Source: Marinifaba aquimaris (GTDB taxonomy: Bacteria; Pseudomonadota; Gammaproteobacteria; Enterobacterales; Alteromonadaceae). From it: 64,000 bases of DNA. The stretch is taken from positions 1 through 64,000 of the forward strand of contig NZ_JABULX010000011.1 of NCBI RefSeq assembly GCF_013328345.1, in the 5' to 3' direction. Positions within the stretch are counted from its first letter, which is position 1. The number at the start of each line of letters is the position of its first letter. The notes beneath the pieces were generated by a model, which saw only the letters and a program-made list of their open reading frames with translations, did not search any database and was not told the origin of the DNA. A program made the position numbers and the translations under genes. Of the stretch, positions 9,894-19,622 are shown piece by piece.

Positions 9894-10910
9894 TTATTTT
9901 GCCGTCATTAATTTAACAGTGTTATCTAACATACGGTTACTGAAACCCCACTCGTTATCGTACCAAGACATAACTTTAACTAAGTTACCTTGAACGCGAG
10001 TTTGAGTTGCATCGAAGTTAGATGTGTAAGTGCTGTGGTTGAAGTCAGAAGATACTAATGGCTCTTCGTTGATTGCTAATACTTCAGCAAGTACAGGATC
10101 AGCTGCGATTGCATCAGCAATTACTTTGTTTACTTCTTCAGCAGTTGTATCTTTTTCGGCAACGAAAGTTAAATCAACTAATGAAACGTTAACTGTCGGT
10201 ACACGAACAGCCATGCCGTCGAATTTACCTTGTAATTCAGGAACAACTAAACCAACAGCTTTAGCCGCACCAGTTGCTGTAGGGATCATGTTTTGAGCCG
10301 CAGCACGCGCACGGTACATATCAGTGTGGTAAACATCTGATAAACGTTGGTCGTTTGTGTATGCGTGGATAGTTGTCATTAAACCTGACTTGATACCTAA
10401 AGCATCGTTTAACGGCTTAGCGATTGGCGCTAAACAGTTAGTAGTACAAGATGCATTAGAGATAATTGTCATGTCTGAAGTGATTTCGTCTTGGTTAACG
10501 CCGTAAACAACAGTTGCGTCAACATCACCTTTTGCAGGAGCAGAGATGATTACTTTTTTAGCACCAGCATCGATGTGTGCTTGAGCTTTATCTTTAGAAG
10601 CGAAGAAACCAGTACATTCGTAAACTACGTCTACACCTAACTCACCCCAAGGTAAGTCTGCTGGGTTACGCTCTGATAACGTGACGATTTTATCGTCGTT
10701 GATGTAAAGTGCTTCATCGTCGTGAGAAACTTTAGCGTTGAAACGACCGTGAACTGTATCGTATTTAGTTAAGTGAGCATTGATTGCTGAATCACCTAGG
10801 TCATTGATTGCTACGATTTTGATGTCGTAGTTTTTTTCTGATTCATATAATGCTTTTAAAACATTTCTACCGATACGGCCATAACCGTTAATTGCTACTT
10901 TGATCGTCAT
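9894..10910 (-). CDS. gapA: Glyceraldehyde-3-phosphate dehydrogenase
   Basis: NAD-dependent oxidation and phosphorylation of glyceraldehyde-3-phosphate, downstream of Eda in the same metabolic block. With the start at MTIKVAING the protein has 338 residues. The Rossmann motif NGYGRIGR is at 8-15, Asp37 in INDLGD suggests NAD preference, and the catalytic cysteine is Cys155 in SNASCTTNC. The ATG four codons upstream (10922) is less likely: the family starts at MTIKV, and a purine-rich GGAACACGAA ribosome site precedes this ATG. The long upstream region carries a HexR-like palindrome, so it probably belongs to the HexR regulon. Confidence 0.97.
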   Translation of the reverse strand: MTIKVAINGYGRIGRNVLKALYESEKNYDIKIVAINDLGDSAINAHLTKYDTVHGRFNAKVSHDDEALYINDDKIVTLSERNPADLPWGELGVDVVYECTGFFASKDKAQAHIDAGAKKVIISAPAKGDVDATVVYGVNQDEITSDMTIISNASCTTNCLAPIAKPLNDALGIKSGLMTTIHAYTNDQRLSDVYHTDMYRARAAAQNMIPTATGAAKAVGLVVPELQGKFDGMAVRVPTVNVSLVDLTFVAEKDTTAEEVNKVIADAIAADPVLAEVLAINEEPLVSSDFNHSTYTSNFDATQTRVQGNLVKVMSWYDNEWGFSNRMLDNTVKLMTAK

Positions 10911-11040
10911 TTCGTGTTCCACTTTTTAGTTAGAATATCAGACTGAAGTTTCGTTCTTATCCTGAACGGCAACTCGTTTATAAAATTGCTGCAAGTATAC
11001 CTCAAAGTTTGACCGTTTCTCAAAAATTATCTGATAAAAA

Positions 11041-11055
11041 AGTAATGATTTTACA
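11041..11055. promoter_or_regulatory. HexR operator candidate upstream of gapA
   Basis: AGTAATGATTTTACA matches TGTAAT-N3-ATTACA at 10 of the 12 defined positions, with the correct spacing. It lies about 130 bases upstream of the gapA start in the gapA-malQ divergent region. HexR control of gapA is known in Shewanella and relatives; the assignment here is by sequence similarity only. The rest of this 385-base gap (10911-11295) is AT-rich, and I saw no further gene in it. Confidence 0.5.
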
Positions 11056-11295
11056 ATAATTTAAACATATCGGTTATATAACAATCTAAAGTGGTTTGTT
11101 ATTCAGTCTTTGGTAGTAATTGGCTTACTTTTTGTTTTCTTTGAGTAACAAAAGATTCATCATAATGCGTTTTCATACTCACTGTGAAATGTAAGTAAAA
11201 ATCATACGTATTCATTTCAAAAAAAGTGAATTATTTAAAATCTAATGTATGCTTGGATAAATTACGATAGTTGCTGATTGTTAAGGATTTTTTTC

Positions 11296-13491
11296 ATGAT
11301 AGAGTTAATTGATAACCTGAGCCAGATGCGCGGGATTGAGAGTCAATATACAGATGCTTGGGGTAAGCTAGCAACCGTTCCAGAATCGACTAAAGCTAAG
11401 TTATTATCAGCCATGGGCTACCCTTTAGAAGATGAAGCTAATTTAGTTGAAGCGATCAATTTTGAAGCGCAAACACTATGGCAAATGCCTATTGATGCAG
11501 TGAGTATTCACCGAGTGAATCAGCCCCTTGTTATCGACATTCGGATTCCACTATTGCTTGCCACTAAAATCATTAGCTGGCAAATCACTACAGAATCAAA
11601 ACAAACCATTAACGGCCAGTTCGAAGCGGTTGATCATGAACTTATCGCTGTTGCGCATTTTGACGAGCTTGAATATCACCACTATCAAGTCACCTTGGAT
11701 ACAGATTTAGCTGAAATGGGTTATCACCAGCTCAGTTTTAAAATGGCTGATGAAGGGTTGGATGTAACACAACAACTCGTTATTGCACCTTTGAGTTGCT
11801 ATAAGCAAAAACCGATAGCAGATGGTGCCAAAGTGTGGGGACCAAGTGTGCAACTTTACTGTGTTCGCAGTAAAAGAAACTGGGGAATTGGCGATTTTGC
11901 CGATTTACAGTTGTTATTACAGCAGCTTGGTGCCAAAGGTGCAGATTTTGTAGGTTTAAATCCTATTCATGCTCTTTATCCAAATAATCCCGAAGCTTGT
12001 AGCCCATACAGTCCATCTTCCAGACGTTGGTTAAACCCGCTCTACATTGCGGTTGATCAAGTCACGGGCTTTAAGCAAAAAACCGTACAAGAGCTGTTTC
12101 AATCAGATGAATTTCAAACTCGTCTACACATTGCTAAACAATCAGAACACGTCAATTATACGACCGTTGCTGAACTTAAATTTTCAACTTTGAAGTTAAT
12201 TTTTGAGTGGTTTGAAGCAAAAGGTTCTAAAAAATCACACCAAGCACTGGATAACTTTATTGAGCAAGGTGGTGAATCATTAAAGCAACTTGCAACGTTT
12301 GATGCTATTAATGTCTCTTTAGCTGAGCAAGGTAAGGAGAACTGGGGATGGCCCGTTTGGCCAGAAGCCTTCCAAGATTACCATGGTGACGCTGTACAAA
12401 AATTTGTCAAAGAACAGCAACAACAAATTCGCTTTTTCTGTTACTTACAGTGGTTAGCGCAAGATCAATTAGCGCAGTGTCAAAAAGCTGCAATATCTTC
12501 GGGTATGAAAATTGGTATATATCGCGATTTAGCTGTAGGTGTTAGTGAAGGCAGTGCTGAAATTTGGGGTAATAGAGATCTTTACTGTGTTGATGCAAGT
12601 GTTGGCGCGCCAGCTGATGTATTGGGGCCACAGGGTCAAAGCTGGGGGCTTCCACCTATGGACCCAGAAGAACTCATTGAACAAGGTTTTCAGCCATTTA
12701 TTGATTTATTACGTGCCAATATGAAAGATTGTGGTGCACTAAGAATTGATCACGTTATGGCTTTGCTGCGCCTATGGTGGGTGCCAAAAGGCGAGTCTGC
12801 TAAACAAGGTGCTTATGTATATAACCCGGTAGAACAATTACTGGCACTTTTATGTTTAGAGAGCCAGAGAAATAAATGTTTGGTTATTGGTGAAGATTTA
12901 GGCACAGTACCGGATGGTATCCAAGAACTCTTGGCTGAAAATGCGGTTCACTCTTATCGTGTGTTCTTTTTTGAAACGGCACAAGATGGTGGTTTTTATT
13001 CTCCTGCTCATTACCCAGAACAAGCAATGGCAACATTGACTACCCATGATATGCCAACTTTGGTAGGGTATTGGCGTTGTTATGACCTTGAAATAGGTAA
13101 AGAAATTGGTATTTATGACGATGAAGACATTCTAAAAAGTTTGTACGATAACCGTCATAAAGATAAACAGCGTATATTAGACTCTATGAGTGGCCACGGG
13201 GCGCTACCAAATTGGATTTCATCTAATGTAGATGAATGCGATATGAATCAAGCGCTCAATTACGCAATGCAAATCCATCTCGCTAAAGGGCAAAGTAGCT
13301 TACTTTGCTTGCAATTAGAAGATTGGTTACAAATGGAAAAACCAGTAAATATTCCAGGTACCAGTGATGAATATGCCAACTGGCGCCGCAAACTCAGCAT
13401 GAATTTAGAAGACATGTTTGAGCAAGAACATATTAATCAACTGTTTGGCGAACTGACTCAAGCACGCCAGCAAGGTTACAAAAATACATAG
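11296..13491 (+). CDS. malQ: 4-alpha-glucanotransferase (amylomaltase)
   Basis: GH77 enzyme that moves alpha-1,4-glucan chains between maltodextrins, releasing glucose for Glk. The ATG at 11296 (MIELIDNL) has AAGGA nine bases upstream and gives 731 residues; an upstream TTG in frame is less likely. The N-terminal 180 residues form the extra domain of the E. coli-type long MalQ. Catalytic motifs are LRIDHVMAL (nucleophile Asp about 485), IGEDLGTVP (acid-base Glu about 533) and THDMPTL (Asp about 584). It heads a plus-strand set with glgB 39 bases downstream. Confidence 0.96.
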   Translation: MIELIDNLSQMRGIESQYTDAWGKLATVPESTKAKLLSAMGYPLEDEANLVEAINFEAQTLWQMPIDAVSIHRVNQPLVIDIRIPLLLATKIISWQITTESKQTINGQFEAVDHELIAVAHFDELEYHHYQVTLDTDLAEMGYHQLSFKMADEGLDVTQQLVIAPLSCYKQKPIADGAKVWGPSVQLYCVRSKRNWGIGDFADLQLLLQQLGAKGADFVGLNPIHALYPNNPEACSPYSPSSRRWLNPLYIAVDQVTGFKQKTVQELFQSDEFQTRLHIAKQSEHVNYTTVAELKFSTLKLIFEWFEAKGSKKSHQALDNFIEQGGESLKQLATFDAINVSLAEQGKENWGWPVWPEAFQDYHGDAVQKFVKEQQQQIRFFCYLQWLAQDQLAQCQKAAISSGMKIGIYRDLAVGVSEGSAEIWGNRDLYCVDASVGAPADVLGPQGQSWGLPPMDPEELIEQGFQPFIDLLRANMKDCGALRIDHVMALLRLWWVPKGESAKQGAYVYNPVEQLLALLCLESQRNKCLVIGEDLGTVPDGIQELLAENAVHSYRVFFFETAQDGGFYSPAHYPEQAMATLTTHDMPTLVGYWRCYDLEIGKEIGIYDDEDILKSLYDNRHKDKQRILDSMSGHGALPNWISSNVDECDMNQALNYAMQIHLAKGQSSLLCLQLEDWLQMEKPVNIPGTSDEYANWRRKLSMNLEDMFEQEHINQLFGELTQARQQGYKNT

Positions 13492-13530
13492 GCGAGTGAT
13501 TGCCGATAAAAGGAAGGTTCAGGAAGTAAT

Positions 13531-15711
13531 ATGCTTGTAAATAATTTAGATAAAGCGAATGTTTTTAATCCTTTTAGCCATTTAGGATTTACACAAACTG
13601 ACAAGGGATTGATGCTAACGGCCTGGCAACCGCATGCACAGCAAATCGATGTGATCGACTTAACGACAAATGAGTTAGTTAAATCACTGACTAAAATTGA
13701 TGAAAAGGGACTTTTTCAATCGTACATTGATGCTTCAGAACCCTTCGATTACAAACTTAAAATTAAAAACGCCGAGACTGAATATGAGGTTGTCGACCCA
13801 TATCAATTTGAAGAACAGGCATACTACGCCGTTCACCATGTAAATAATCAACCAGAAAATATTTATAGGCAACTCGGTGCCCAGTTAACTGATGTGGATA
13901 CCGCTTCGGGTAATCGTTTCTCAGGTGTCCGCTTTGCTGTATTTGCCCCTAACGCATCGTCGGTTAGTGTTATCGGTGATTTTAATCATTGGGATGGCCG
14001 CTATCACCCAATGCAAAAAACAAACTGTGGGCATTGGGTACTTTTTGTTCCTGATTTAAAAGAGGGTGTTCGTTATAAATACGAACTGAAGGACGCGCTA
14101 GGCAATCGATTACCTCACAAGGCGGATCCAATTGGTTTCCATGCAGACCAATTCCCGTCTCATGCCTCAATCGTCTTTGATCACAATACCTACCAGTGGA
14201 ACGATGCTAAATGGCAATCTGAACAGGCAAAGGTCGATCGTTATCAAACACCTATGTCAGTTTATGAGTTACACCTTGCAAGTTGGCGTAAAAAGCAGGG
14301 CGAACGCGGTCACGAATCACTTTCTTACCGTGAATTAATCGATGAATTAATTCCTTATGTTAAAGATATGGGTTACACCCATATTGAAGTGTTACCTGTA
14401 TCAGAACACCCATACGATGGCTCTTGGGGTTACCAGCCTGTCGGTATGTTTGCCCCGACCAGCCGCTTTGGTGATCCGAATGACTTCAAAGCGTTTATCG
14501 ATGCCTGTCACCAAGCCGATATAGGTGTAATAGTCGATTGGGTTCCCGCACACTTTCCTGAAGATTCTCACGGTTTAGCGCGTTTTGATGGCACACATAT
14601 GTATGAATATGATGACCCTAGACGCGGTTGGCACCAAGATTGGAATTCATGCATCTACGATTTTGGTAAAGATACCGTTAGGCAGTTTTTGGTTTCCAGT
14701 GCACTCATTTGGTTAGAGCGCTTTCATATTGATGCGCTACGTGTTGATGCTGTTGCCAGTATGCTTTATTGGGATTACTCGCGCGAAGAGGGTGAGTGGA
14801 TCCCGAATGTAGATGGCGGTAATGAAAACTACGAAGCGATCAGTTTGCTTAAATGGTTTAACACTGAGGTATATACTAAATTCCCTCATGCATTTACCGT
14901 GGCAGAAGAATCGACTGCATTCCCACAAGTTTCTCGCCCCGTTTCAGATGGTGGCTTAGGATTTGGCTTCAAATGGAATATGGGGTGGATGCATGACAGC
15001 CTTCATTACATTTCTAAAGATCCTGCCTATCGAAAATATCACCATAATGAAATTACCTTCTCGATGGTTTACTCATTTAATGAAAATTTCGTTCTCCCTA
15101 TCTCACATGATGAAGTGGTACACGGCAAGGGCTCGATGATGCACAAAATGCCGGGTGATGAGTGGCAATCTGCAGCCAATTTGCGAACTTATGCTGGGTT
15201 CATGTTTGCGCATCCGGGTAAGAAACTCAATTTCATGGGTAATGAAATTGGTCAAACACAAGAGTGGAACTACAACGCTTCGCTTGATTGGCATTTATTA
15301 GCTTATGATAAACATCAGGGTATCCAATCAACATATCGAGACTTAAATACGGTTTATAAAAGGTATCCAGCTCTTTATGAAACCGATCACAATCCGCAGG
15401 GTTTTGAATGGATCGAGCATCAGGATGCCGAGCTAAGTACGCTCATCTTCGTTAGAAAAGCGGTTTCGTCAGCTCAAAAAGTTTACTCGGTCAATAACTT
15501 TACTCCTGTACCTCGTGAAGGGTTTAGAATGGGCGTCAAAGATTTGGGCCAATACAGCGTTATTTTCAACTCAGATGAAAAGCAATATTGGGGCAGTGGG
15601 TTTGATGTTGAATCTGTTGTGCAAGCAGAAGAAACAGAATGGCAGGGGCAACCTTATTCAATTGTCATTAACATTCCACCTTTATCATCAATAATGTTAA
15701 TCAATGAATAA
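13531..15711 (+). CDS. glgB: 1,4-alpha-glucan branching enzyme
   Basis: Makes alpha-1,6 branches in glycogen (GH13 with an N-terminal CBM48). The 726 residues equal the usual length. The catalytic triad is visible as LRVDAVASM (nucleophile Asp about 406), VAEEST (acid-base Glu about 459) and ISHDEVVHGKGSM (Asp about 527), nearly the same numbering as E. coli GlgB. The CBM48 part includes FAPNASSVSVIGDFNHWDG at about 132-150. It sits between malQ and glgX. glgC and glgA, which would make the linear polymer, are absent from the window. Confidence 0.97.
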   Translation: MLVNNLDKANVFNPFSHLGFTQTDKGLMLTAWQPHAQQIDVIDLTTNELVKSLTKIDEKGLFQSYIDASEPFDYKLKIKNAETEYEVVDPYQFEEQAYYAVHHVNNQPENIYRQLGAQLTDVDTASGNRFSGVRFAVFAPNASSVSVIGDFNHWDGRYHPMQKTNCGHWVLFVPDLKEGVRYKYELKDALGNRLPHKADPIGFHADQFPSHASIVFDHNTYQWNDAKWQSEQAKVDRYQTPMSVYELHLASWRKKQGERGHESLSYRELIDELIPYVKDMGYTHIEVLPVSEHPYDGSWGYQPVGMFAPTSRFGDPNDFKAFIDACHQADIGVIVDWVPAHFPEDSHGLARFDGTHMYEYDDPRRGWHQDWNSCIYDFGKDTVRQFLVSSALIWLERFHIDALRVDAVASMLYWDYSREEGEWIPNVDGGNENYEAISLLKWFNTEVYTKFPHAFTVAEESTAFPQVSRPVSDGGLGFGFKWNMGWMHDSLHYISKDPAYRKYHHNEITFSMVYSFNENFVLPISHDEVVHGKGSMMHKMPGDEWQSAANLRTYAGFMFAHPGKKLNFMGNEIGQTQEWNYNASLDWHLLAYDKHQGIQSTYRDLNTVYKRYPALYETDHNPQGFEWIEHQDAELSTLIFVRKAVSSAQKVYSVNNFTPVPREGFRMGVKDLGQYSVIFNSDEKQYWGSGFDVESVVQAEETEWQGQPYSIVINIPPLSSIMLINE

Positions 15712-15727
15712 TTAATTAGTGATTGAT

Positions 15728-15764
15728 AAAAAGCCTTTTAGTGAATGACTAAAAGGCTTTTTTT
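15728..15764 (+). terminator. Terminator after glgB
   Basis: A 15-bp stem, AAAAAGCCTTTTAGT with its complement, around a GAAT loop, ending in a run of seven T. It lies 17 bases after the glgB stop and just before the glgX ribosome site. It therefore reduces read-through from glgB into glgX. Confidence 0.9.
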
Positions 15765-15783
15765 GTCTCGACAAGGATATTTT

Positions 15784-17901
15784 ATGGTTAAGTCAATTAA
15801 ACGCAAACCACGCGTCAAATCAACATTCGAAATCACAAAAGGTAGTGCGAAAAAGCTCGGTGCCACAGTAGAAAGCGACGGTGTCAATTTTGCAGTTTAT
15901 TCCCCAAACGCTACCAAAGTTGAGTTATGTTTTTTCAATGACACCACTGAAAAAGAAATAGGGCGTTTAACTTTACCGGGCAAAAAAGGGCGGGTTTGGC
16001 ATGGCTTTGTCAAAGGCATTAAAGTAGGGCAATTGTACGGTTATCGCGTTTATGGCGAAAATAATCCGCATATTGGCCAGTTACATGACCCTGATAAGCT
16101 GTTACTTGATCCATATACCAAAGCACTTTCTAAACCCATGGTTTGGAATGAACGCCTCTATAAAGGTGACTCACAATCAATGATGGCTAAATCGGTTGTA
16201 ATCGATAGTGATTTTGATTGGCAAGGAATAGAAAAACCCCAAGTTCCTGACTCTGATACGGTCATCTATGAAACGCATGTCAAAGGTTTTACTCAGCTTC
16301 ACCCAGATGTACCAGAAGAACAAAGAGGTACGTATTTAGGTTTATGTCACCCAAAAGTAATTAAGTATTTAAAAGACTTAGGTATTACGAGTTTGCAGTT
16401 AATGCCAGTTGCAGCGTTTATGTCTGAGCCTAGATTAAAAGCACTTGGTTTAACGAATTACTGGGGCTATAACCCAATTAACTTTTTCAGTCCTGAACCA
16501 AGGTATGCTGTTTCAAATGCGGTGGAAGAATTTAAAACACTTGTGCGCGAAATGCATAAAAACGGCATTGAGATCATCCTCGATGTGGTTTTTAACCACA
16601 GTGCTGAAGCTGATGAAGCTGGGCCAATATTATCGTTCAAAGGTTTTGATAATTTAAACTTCTACCTTTTTGAACAAGATGGCGAACACAAAAACTATGT
16701 ACGCTATGTCAACAATACAGGATGTGGCAATAGTATTAATTTAGATAACCCTTATGTATTGCAAATGGTGACCGCTTCATTGCGTTATTGGGTTGAAGAA
16801 ATGCAAGTGGATGGTTTTAGATTTGATCTCGCGGTTAGTTTAGCTCGTGAAGGCAATGAATTTGATAATTATTCAGCATTTTTTAAAGTGTTATTCCAAG
16901 ATCCTGTTTTGAGTCAGGTTAAGCTTATCGCAGAGCCATGGGATATTGGGTACGGCGGTTACAGGCTAGGGCAGTTCCCTCCTAATTGGCATGAATGCAA
17001 TGACAAATTTAGAGATACTGTAAAAGGGTTTTGGATAGGCGATCACGGGCTGCTTCCTGATTTAGCAACGCGATTAATGGGGAGTCGAGATGTTTTTGTT
17101 AAAGGCTTTCGAAGCATAAATACAAGCGTTAACTATATTGGTTATCACGACGGTTTCACGCTCGAAGATTTAGTGAGCTATAACGAAAAACACAACTTTG
17201 CTAACTGTGAAGAAAATCGCGATGGTCATAACCACAATTTATCATTTAATAATGGTATAGAAGGTCCGACACATGATAAAGCCATTCGTAAATCTCGTGA
17301 AAAACACAAACGCAATTTGCTAGCTACTTTATTTTTATCACAAGGTACGCCTCATTTATTGGCAGGTGATGAAATTGGTCGTAGCCAACTGGGAAATAAC
17401 AATGCCTATTGTCAAGATAACACGATAAGTTGGTTAAATTGGCAAATTAAATCTGAGCATAAAAGCCAGTTAGAATTTGTACAAAAGCTGATTAAACTGA
17501 GACATTCAAGTGCTTTGTTACATTCTTTATCACTTGACGATGATACCTATTACGGAAATGCACTTTCTCATCACGTTTTCTGGTTTACAGAATTGGGTCA
17601 ACCTATGGCTGATTCAGATTGGAATCAAGGTGACCGTCAACACATAATGATATTAATGACATCAACCGATAAGAAAACGCAAGCAGTGGATGAAGCCTTT
17701 TTACTAATACTGAACGCATCAAATTATTCTAAAGAATATCAATTACCTGTACTCAGTCATGTTGATAAATGGCAGTGTGAATTTGATACACATGTTGATA
17801 CATATTTGTCCAGTCAAGAAAAGCTGGTAGAAAATCGATACAAATTACACCCAAAAAGTATGAGTTTGCTGTCTTGGCGTTTTAAACCTGAGGCTAGCTA
17901 A
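15784..17901 (+). CDS. glgX: Glycogen debranching enzyme (isoamylase type)
   Basis: Hydrolyses alpha-1,6 branches in limit dextrin; GH13 with an N-terminal CBM48. I chose the ATG at 15784 (MVKSIKRK) with AAGGA 10 bases upstream, giving 705 residues. The more upstream ATG at 15745 lies inside the glgB terminator and is unlikely. Motifs visible are IYETHVKGFT, DVVFNHSAE, GFRFDLAV (nucleophile), LIAEPWD (acid-base Glu) and IGYHDGFTLEDLVSY (transition-state Asp). Together with MalQ and GlgB it makes a glycogen remodelling set. The basic N-terminus is normal for GlgX relatives in this order as far as I can judge. Confidence 0.93.
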   Translation: MVKSIKRKPRVKSTFEITKGSAKKLGATVESDGVNFAVYSPNATKVELCFFNDTTEKEIGRLTLPGKKGRVWHGFVKGIKVGQLYGYRVYGENNPHIGQLHDPDKLLLDPYTKALSKPMVWNERLYKGDSQSMMAKSVVIDSDFDWQGIEKPQVPDSDTVIYETHVKGFTQLHPDVPEEQRGTYLGLCHPKVIKYLKDLGITSLQLMPVAAFMSEPRLKALGLTNYWGYNPINFFSPEPRYAVSNAVEEFKTLVREMHKNGIEIILDVVFNHSAEADEAGPILSFKGFDNLNFYLFEQDGEHKNYVRYVNNTGCGNSINLDNPYVLQMVTASLRYWVEEMQVDGFRFDLAVSLAREGNEFDNYSAFFKVLFQDPVLSQVKLIAEPWDIGYGGYRLGQFPPNWHECNDKFRDTVKGFWIGDHGLLPDLATRLMGSRDVFVKGFRSINTSVNYIGYHDGFTLEDLVSYNEKHNFANCEENRDGHNHNLSFNNGIEGPTHDKAIRKSREKHKRNLLATLFLSQGTPHLLAGDEIGRSQLGNNNAYCQDNTISWLNWQIKSEHKSQLEFVQKLIKLRHSSALLHSLSLDDDTYYGNALSHHVFWFTELGQPMADSDWNQGDRQHIMILMTSTDKKTQAVDEAFLLILNASNYSKEYQLPVLSHVDKWQCEFDTHVDTYLSSQEKLVENRYKLHPKSMSLLSWRFKPEAS

Positions 17902-17909
17902 TGTATACT
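17881..17909 (+). promoter_or_regulatory. Candidate gnd promoter
   Basis: TTTAAA, 17 bases, then TATACT, a reasonable sigma-70 pair. It overlaps the 3' end of glgX and points to gnd, whose start is about 80 bases downstream. Confidence 0.45.
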
Positions 17910-17943
17910 CACGGCACTTTGCGAAGAGCAACTTGATTAATAT

Positions 17944-17961
17944 TGGGGCAAATAAGCCCCA
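17944..17961 (+). repeat. Hairpin in the gnd leader
   Basis: TGGGGC-AAATAA-GCCCCA, a 6-bp GC-rich stem with no T tract after it, 30 bases upstream of the gnd ATG. It may end glgX transcripts weakly or fold in the gnd 5' leader. No function can be shown from sequence. Confidence 0.4.
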
Positions 17962-17991
17962 TAACCTTTACAACTTTAAAGGATCATCTCT

Positions 17992-19521
17992 ATGTCGAAT
18001 TCGACACCTCTATGTGACATTGGCCTTGTTGGCCTAGGTGTAATGGGTAAAAACTTAGGTTTAAACTTAGCTGACAATGGTTATTCTGTTGCTGCATTTG
18101 ATTTAGACCACGCAAAAATTGATGCCATTTTAGCGCAAGATGAAGCGGAACGAGGCGAACAAGCCCAGCGAATCTTCGCATGTAGCTCTTTTACTGAGTT
18201 ATTAAACAAACTTAAAAAACCACATCTAATTATCCTATCTGTACCTGCAGGTGCTGCTGTTGACTCAGTTTGTGAAAACTTAATTGGTGCAGGTTTACAG
18301 CCTGATGATATCGTTGTTGATACGGGTAACAGTTTATGGTCAGATACAGTTGAACGTGAAGCAAGCTATAAAGGCAAGTTTATCTTCTTTACTACGGCTG
18401 TATCAGGTGGTGAAGTAGGTGCTCGCTTTGGCCCATCATTAATGCCAAGTGGTGATCGCTACGCATGGAGTCGAATTGAACCTGTGTTACAAGCTATTTC
18501 GGCTAAAGTTGATCCTGAGACAGGTTTGCCATTAGAAAATAGAACACCAGGACAGCCTGTTAAAGAAGGTGATCCATGTGCTTGTTATATCGGTCCTGCG
18601 GGTTCAGGCCATTATGTGAAAATGGTTCACAATGGCATTGAATATGCTGATATGCAGCTTATCTGTGAAGCTTATCATTTTCTTCGCGAAGCCTTGGGTA
18701 TGTCTCCAAAAGAGATTGCAAGTACGTTCCGTGAATGGAATAAAGGTCCGCTTAACAGCTACTTAATTGAAATATCTGCGGAAGTACTTGAACAAGATGA
18801 CCCATTAACAGGTAAGCCAATTGTCGACGTAATTTTAGATACAGCGGGTCAAAAAGGTACAGGCCTTTGGACTGCGGTGAGTAGTCTTCAAATTGGTACT
18901 CCTGCGACCACTATTGCCCAAGCGGTTTACGCGCGTGCATTGTCATCACTAAAAACTCAGCGTGTAAAAGCTGCAGCGATTCTATCCGGTCCTAAGGTTG
19001 ATGCGATCTCTGAAGAAGAGAAACAAGCCGCCATTGCTCGTTTACACGACGCTGTTTACTGCTCAAAGATTTGTGCATATGCGCAAGGTTTTGATTTAAT
19101 GAAAATGGCTGCAGCTGAGCACAACTGGGATTTAGACTTTGCTGCAATTGCTAAAATCTGGCGTGCTGGCTGTATTATTCGTGCGGTATTTTTACAGTCG
19201 ATCACTGACGCTTACAACCGAGATGAAAACTTAGATAACTTATTACTCGATTCGTTCTTTGCTGAGCAATTAAATAATTCTCAAGCTGCATGGCGCGAAG
19301 CACTTATCGACGGTATGAAATTTGGTATTCCGATGCCGAGTATGACATCTGCATTATCTTATTTTGATTCTTATCGTACAGAAACCTTACCTGCTAACTT
19401 ATTGCAAGGTCAGCGTGATTTCTTTGGTGCACATACGTTTAAACGCGTAGATCAAAAGTCATCAAGTAACTTCCATATCGAATGGAGTTTACCTGATAGA
19501 CCACTTCAAGAACTTAAATAG
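17992..19521 (+). CDS. gnd: 6-phosphogluconate dehydrogenase, decarboxylating
   Basis: Oxidatively decarboxylates 6-phosphogluconate to ribulose-5-phosphate with NADP, the branch competing with Edd for the same substrate. The nucleotide-binding motif GLGVMG is at 14-19, and the substrate motifs SGGEVGARFGPSLMPSG and KMVHNGIEYADMQL are intact. At 509 residues it is the longer form seen in Shewanella and relatives rather than the 468-residue E. coli form. AAGGA precedes the ATG. It has its own candidate promoter and a terminator behind it, so it is probably monocistronic. Confidence 0.97.
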   Translation: MSNSTPLCDIGLVGLGVMGKNLGLNLADNGYSVAAFDLDHAKIDAILAQDEAERGEQAQRIFACSSFTELLNKLKKPHLIILSVPAGAAVDSVCENLIGAGLQPDDIVVDTGNSLWSDTVEREASYKGKFIFFTTAVSGGEVGARFGPSLMPSGDRYAWSRIEPVLQAISAKVDPETGLPLENRTPGQPVKEGDPCACYIGPAGSGHYVKMVHNGIEYADMQLICEAYHFLREALGMSPKEIASTFREWNKGPLNSYLIEISAEVLEQDDPLTGKPIVDVILDTAGQKGTGLWTAVSSLQIGTPATTIAQAVYARALSSLKTQRVKAAAILSGPKVDAISEEEKQAAIARLHDAVYCSKICAYAQGFDLMKMAAAEHNWDLDFAAIAKIWRAGCIIRAVFLQSITDAYNRDENLDNLLLDSFFAEQLNNSQAAWREALIDGMKFGIPMPSMTSALSYFDSYRTETLPANLLQGQRDFFGAHTFKRVDQKSSSNFHIEWSLPDRPLQELK

Positions 19522-19535
19522 CTTAATTTAATAAT

Positions 19536-19561
19536 AAAACCCCAAAATCCTTTGGGGTTTT
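19536..19561 (+). terminator. Terminator of gnd
   Basis: AAAACCCCAAA-ATCC-TTTGGGGTTTT, an 11-bp stem with a short loop and T tail, 14 bases after the gnd stop. Confidence 0.88.
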
Positions 19562-19622
19562 ATCTTTTTAACGACCATTATTTGTAGTATTAATATGTTT
19601 TTATAATAAGGATATTAATTTG

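Noticed and set aside
15745-15783. Longer N-terminus of GlgX starting at 15745
   Set aside because: That ATG is inside the glgB terminator and has no ribosome site; the ATG at 15784 has AAGGA at good spacing.
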